From Betaproteobacteria bacterium (GTDB lineage Bacteria > Pseudomonadota > Gammaproteobacteria > Burkholderiales > Ga0077523): a stretch of DNA of 64,000 bases. The notes beneath the pieces are model-generated. The model saw nothing but the letters and a program-made list of their open reading frames with translations. It was not told where the DNA came from and made no database searches. Made by a program: the position numbers and the translations under genes. Position 1 is the first letter of the stretch; each line of letters starts with the position of its first letter. The stretch spans positions 370,334 to 434,333 of the forward strand of contig JADJPK010000009.1 in assembly GCA_016713305.1 (NCBI GenBank), given 5' to 3'. Of this stretch, positions 63,953 through 64,000 are shown piece by piece.

Positions 63953-64000
63953 TGCGGTCTCCTCCTTCGGTATCGACGGGTGCACGTGCCGCCACCGGTC

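Overview
The window is a GC-rich chromosomal segment of a betaproteobacterium, probably from a draft genome. The clade is indicated by gene order: rimP-nusA-infB-rbfA-truB-rpsO-pnp in one transcription direction, yciB-bolA-ppiC next to purL, and Bug/Tct tripartite carboxylate transport genes. No rRNA, tRNA, CRISPR array, prophage or intact insertion sequence was seen.

Layout. 0.1-1.0 kb: two Hsp20 chaperones behind a sigma-32-like promoter. 1.1-5.5 kb: a Bug solute receptor, a zinc-free alcohol dehydrogenase/quinone reductase relative, a family III CoA-transferase and a citramalyl-CoA-lyase-like CitE protein. 5.6-7.4 kb: a chemoreceptor with a good sigma-28 promoter. 8.0-12.3 kb: a zinc/manganese-type uptake cluster (small exported protein, porin, binding protein, ATPase, permease). 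12.4-16.4 kb: a MaoC hydratase, an acyl-CoA dehydrogenase, an FAD aromatic monooxygenase and a DUF2783 protein. The CoA-transferase, lyase, hydratase and dehydrogenase together resemble an itaconate/mesaconate degradation set split by the chemoreceptor and metal genes. 16.5-21.2 kb: YdcF protein, intergenic repeats, a ketoacyl synthase, trpS and a YciO/Sua5 protein. 21.5-25.0 kb: tctBA-ggt. 25.3-29.1 kb: a ThDP enzyme divergent from lactate permease lldP. 29.3-37.8 kb: the translation/transcription housekeeping operon. 38.0-44.6 kb: a TetR-regulated RND efflux operon with a clear operator/promoter arrangement. 44.8-54.3 kb: nitroreductase, AhpD-like protein, yciB, bolA, ppiC, a lipoprotein, purL and nnr. 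54.6-64.0 kb: a 45-residue exported peptide gene, ettA, a damaged vapBC, an SDR, rdgC, prfC and the pcaHGB start of protocatechuate degradation.

A striking technical feature is that at least eight genes are broken by one- or two-base indels, several in G/C or GC-dinucleotide runs (ketoacyl synthase, pnp, RND pump, yciB, vapB, vapC, SDR, and pcaB twice). Because pnp, yciB and pcaB are intact on both sides of the shift, residual sequencing error is the best explanation. The reconstructed genes are annotated across the shifts. The metabolic picture is a motile aerobic heterotroph using carboxylates, lactate and aromatic acids.
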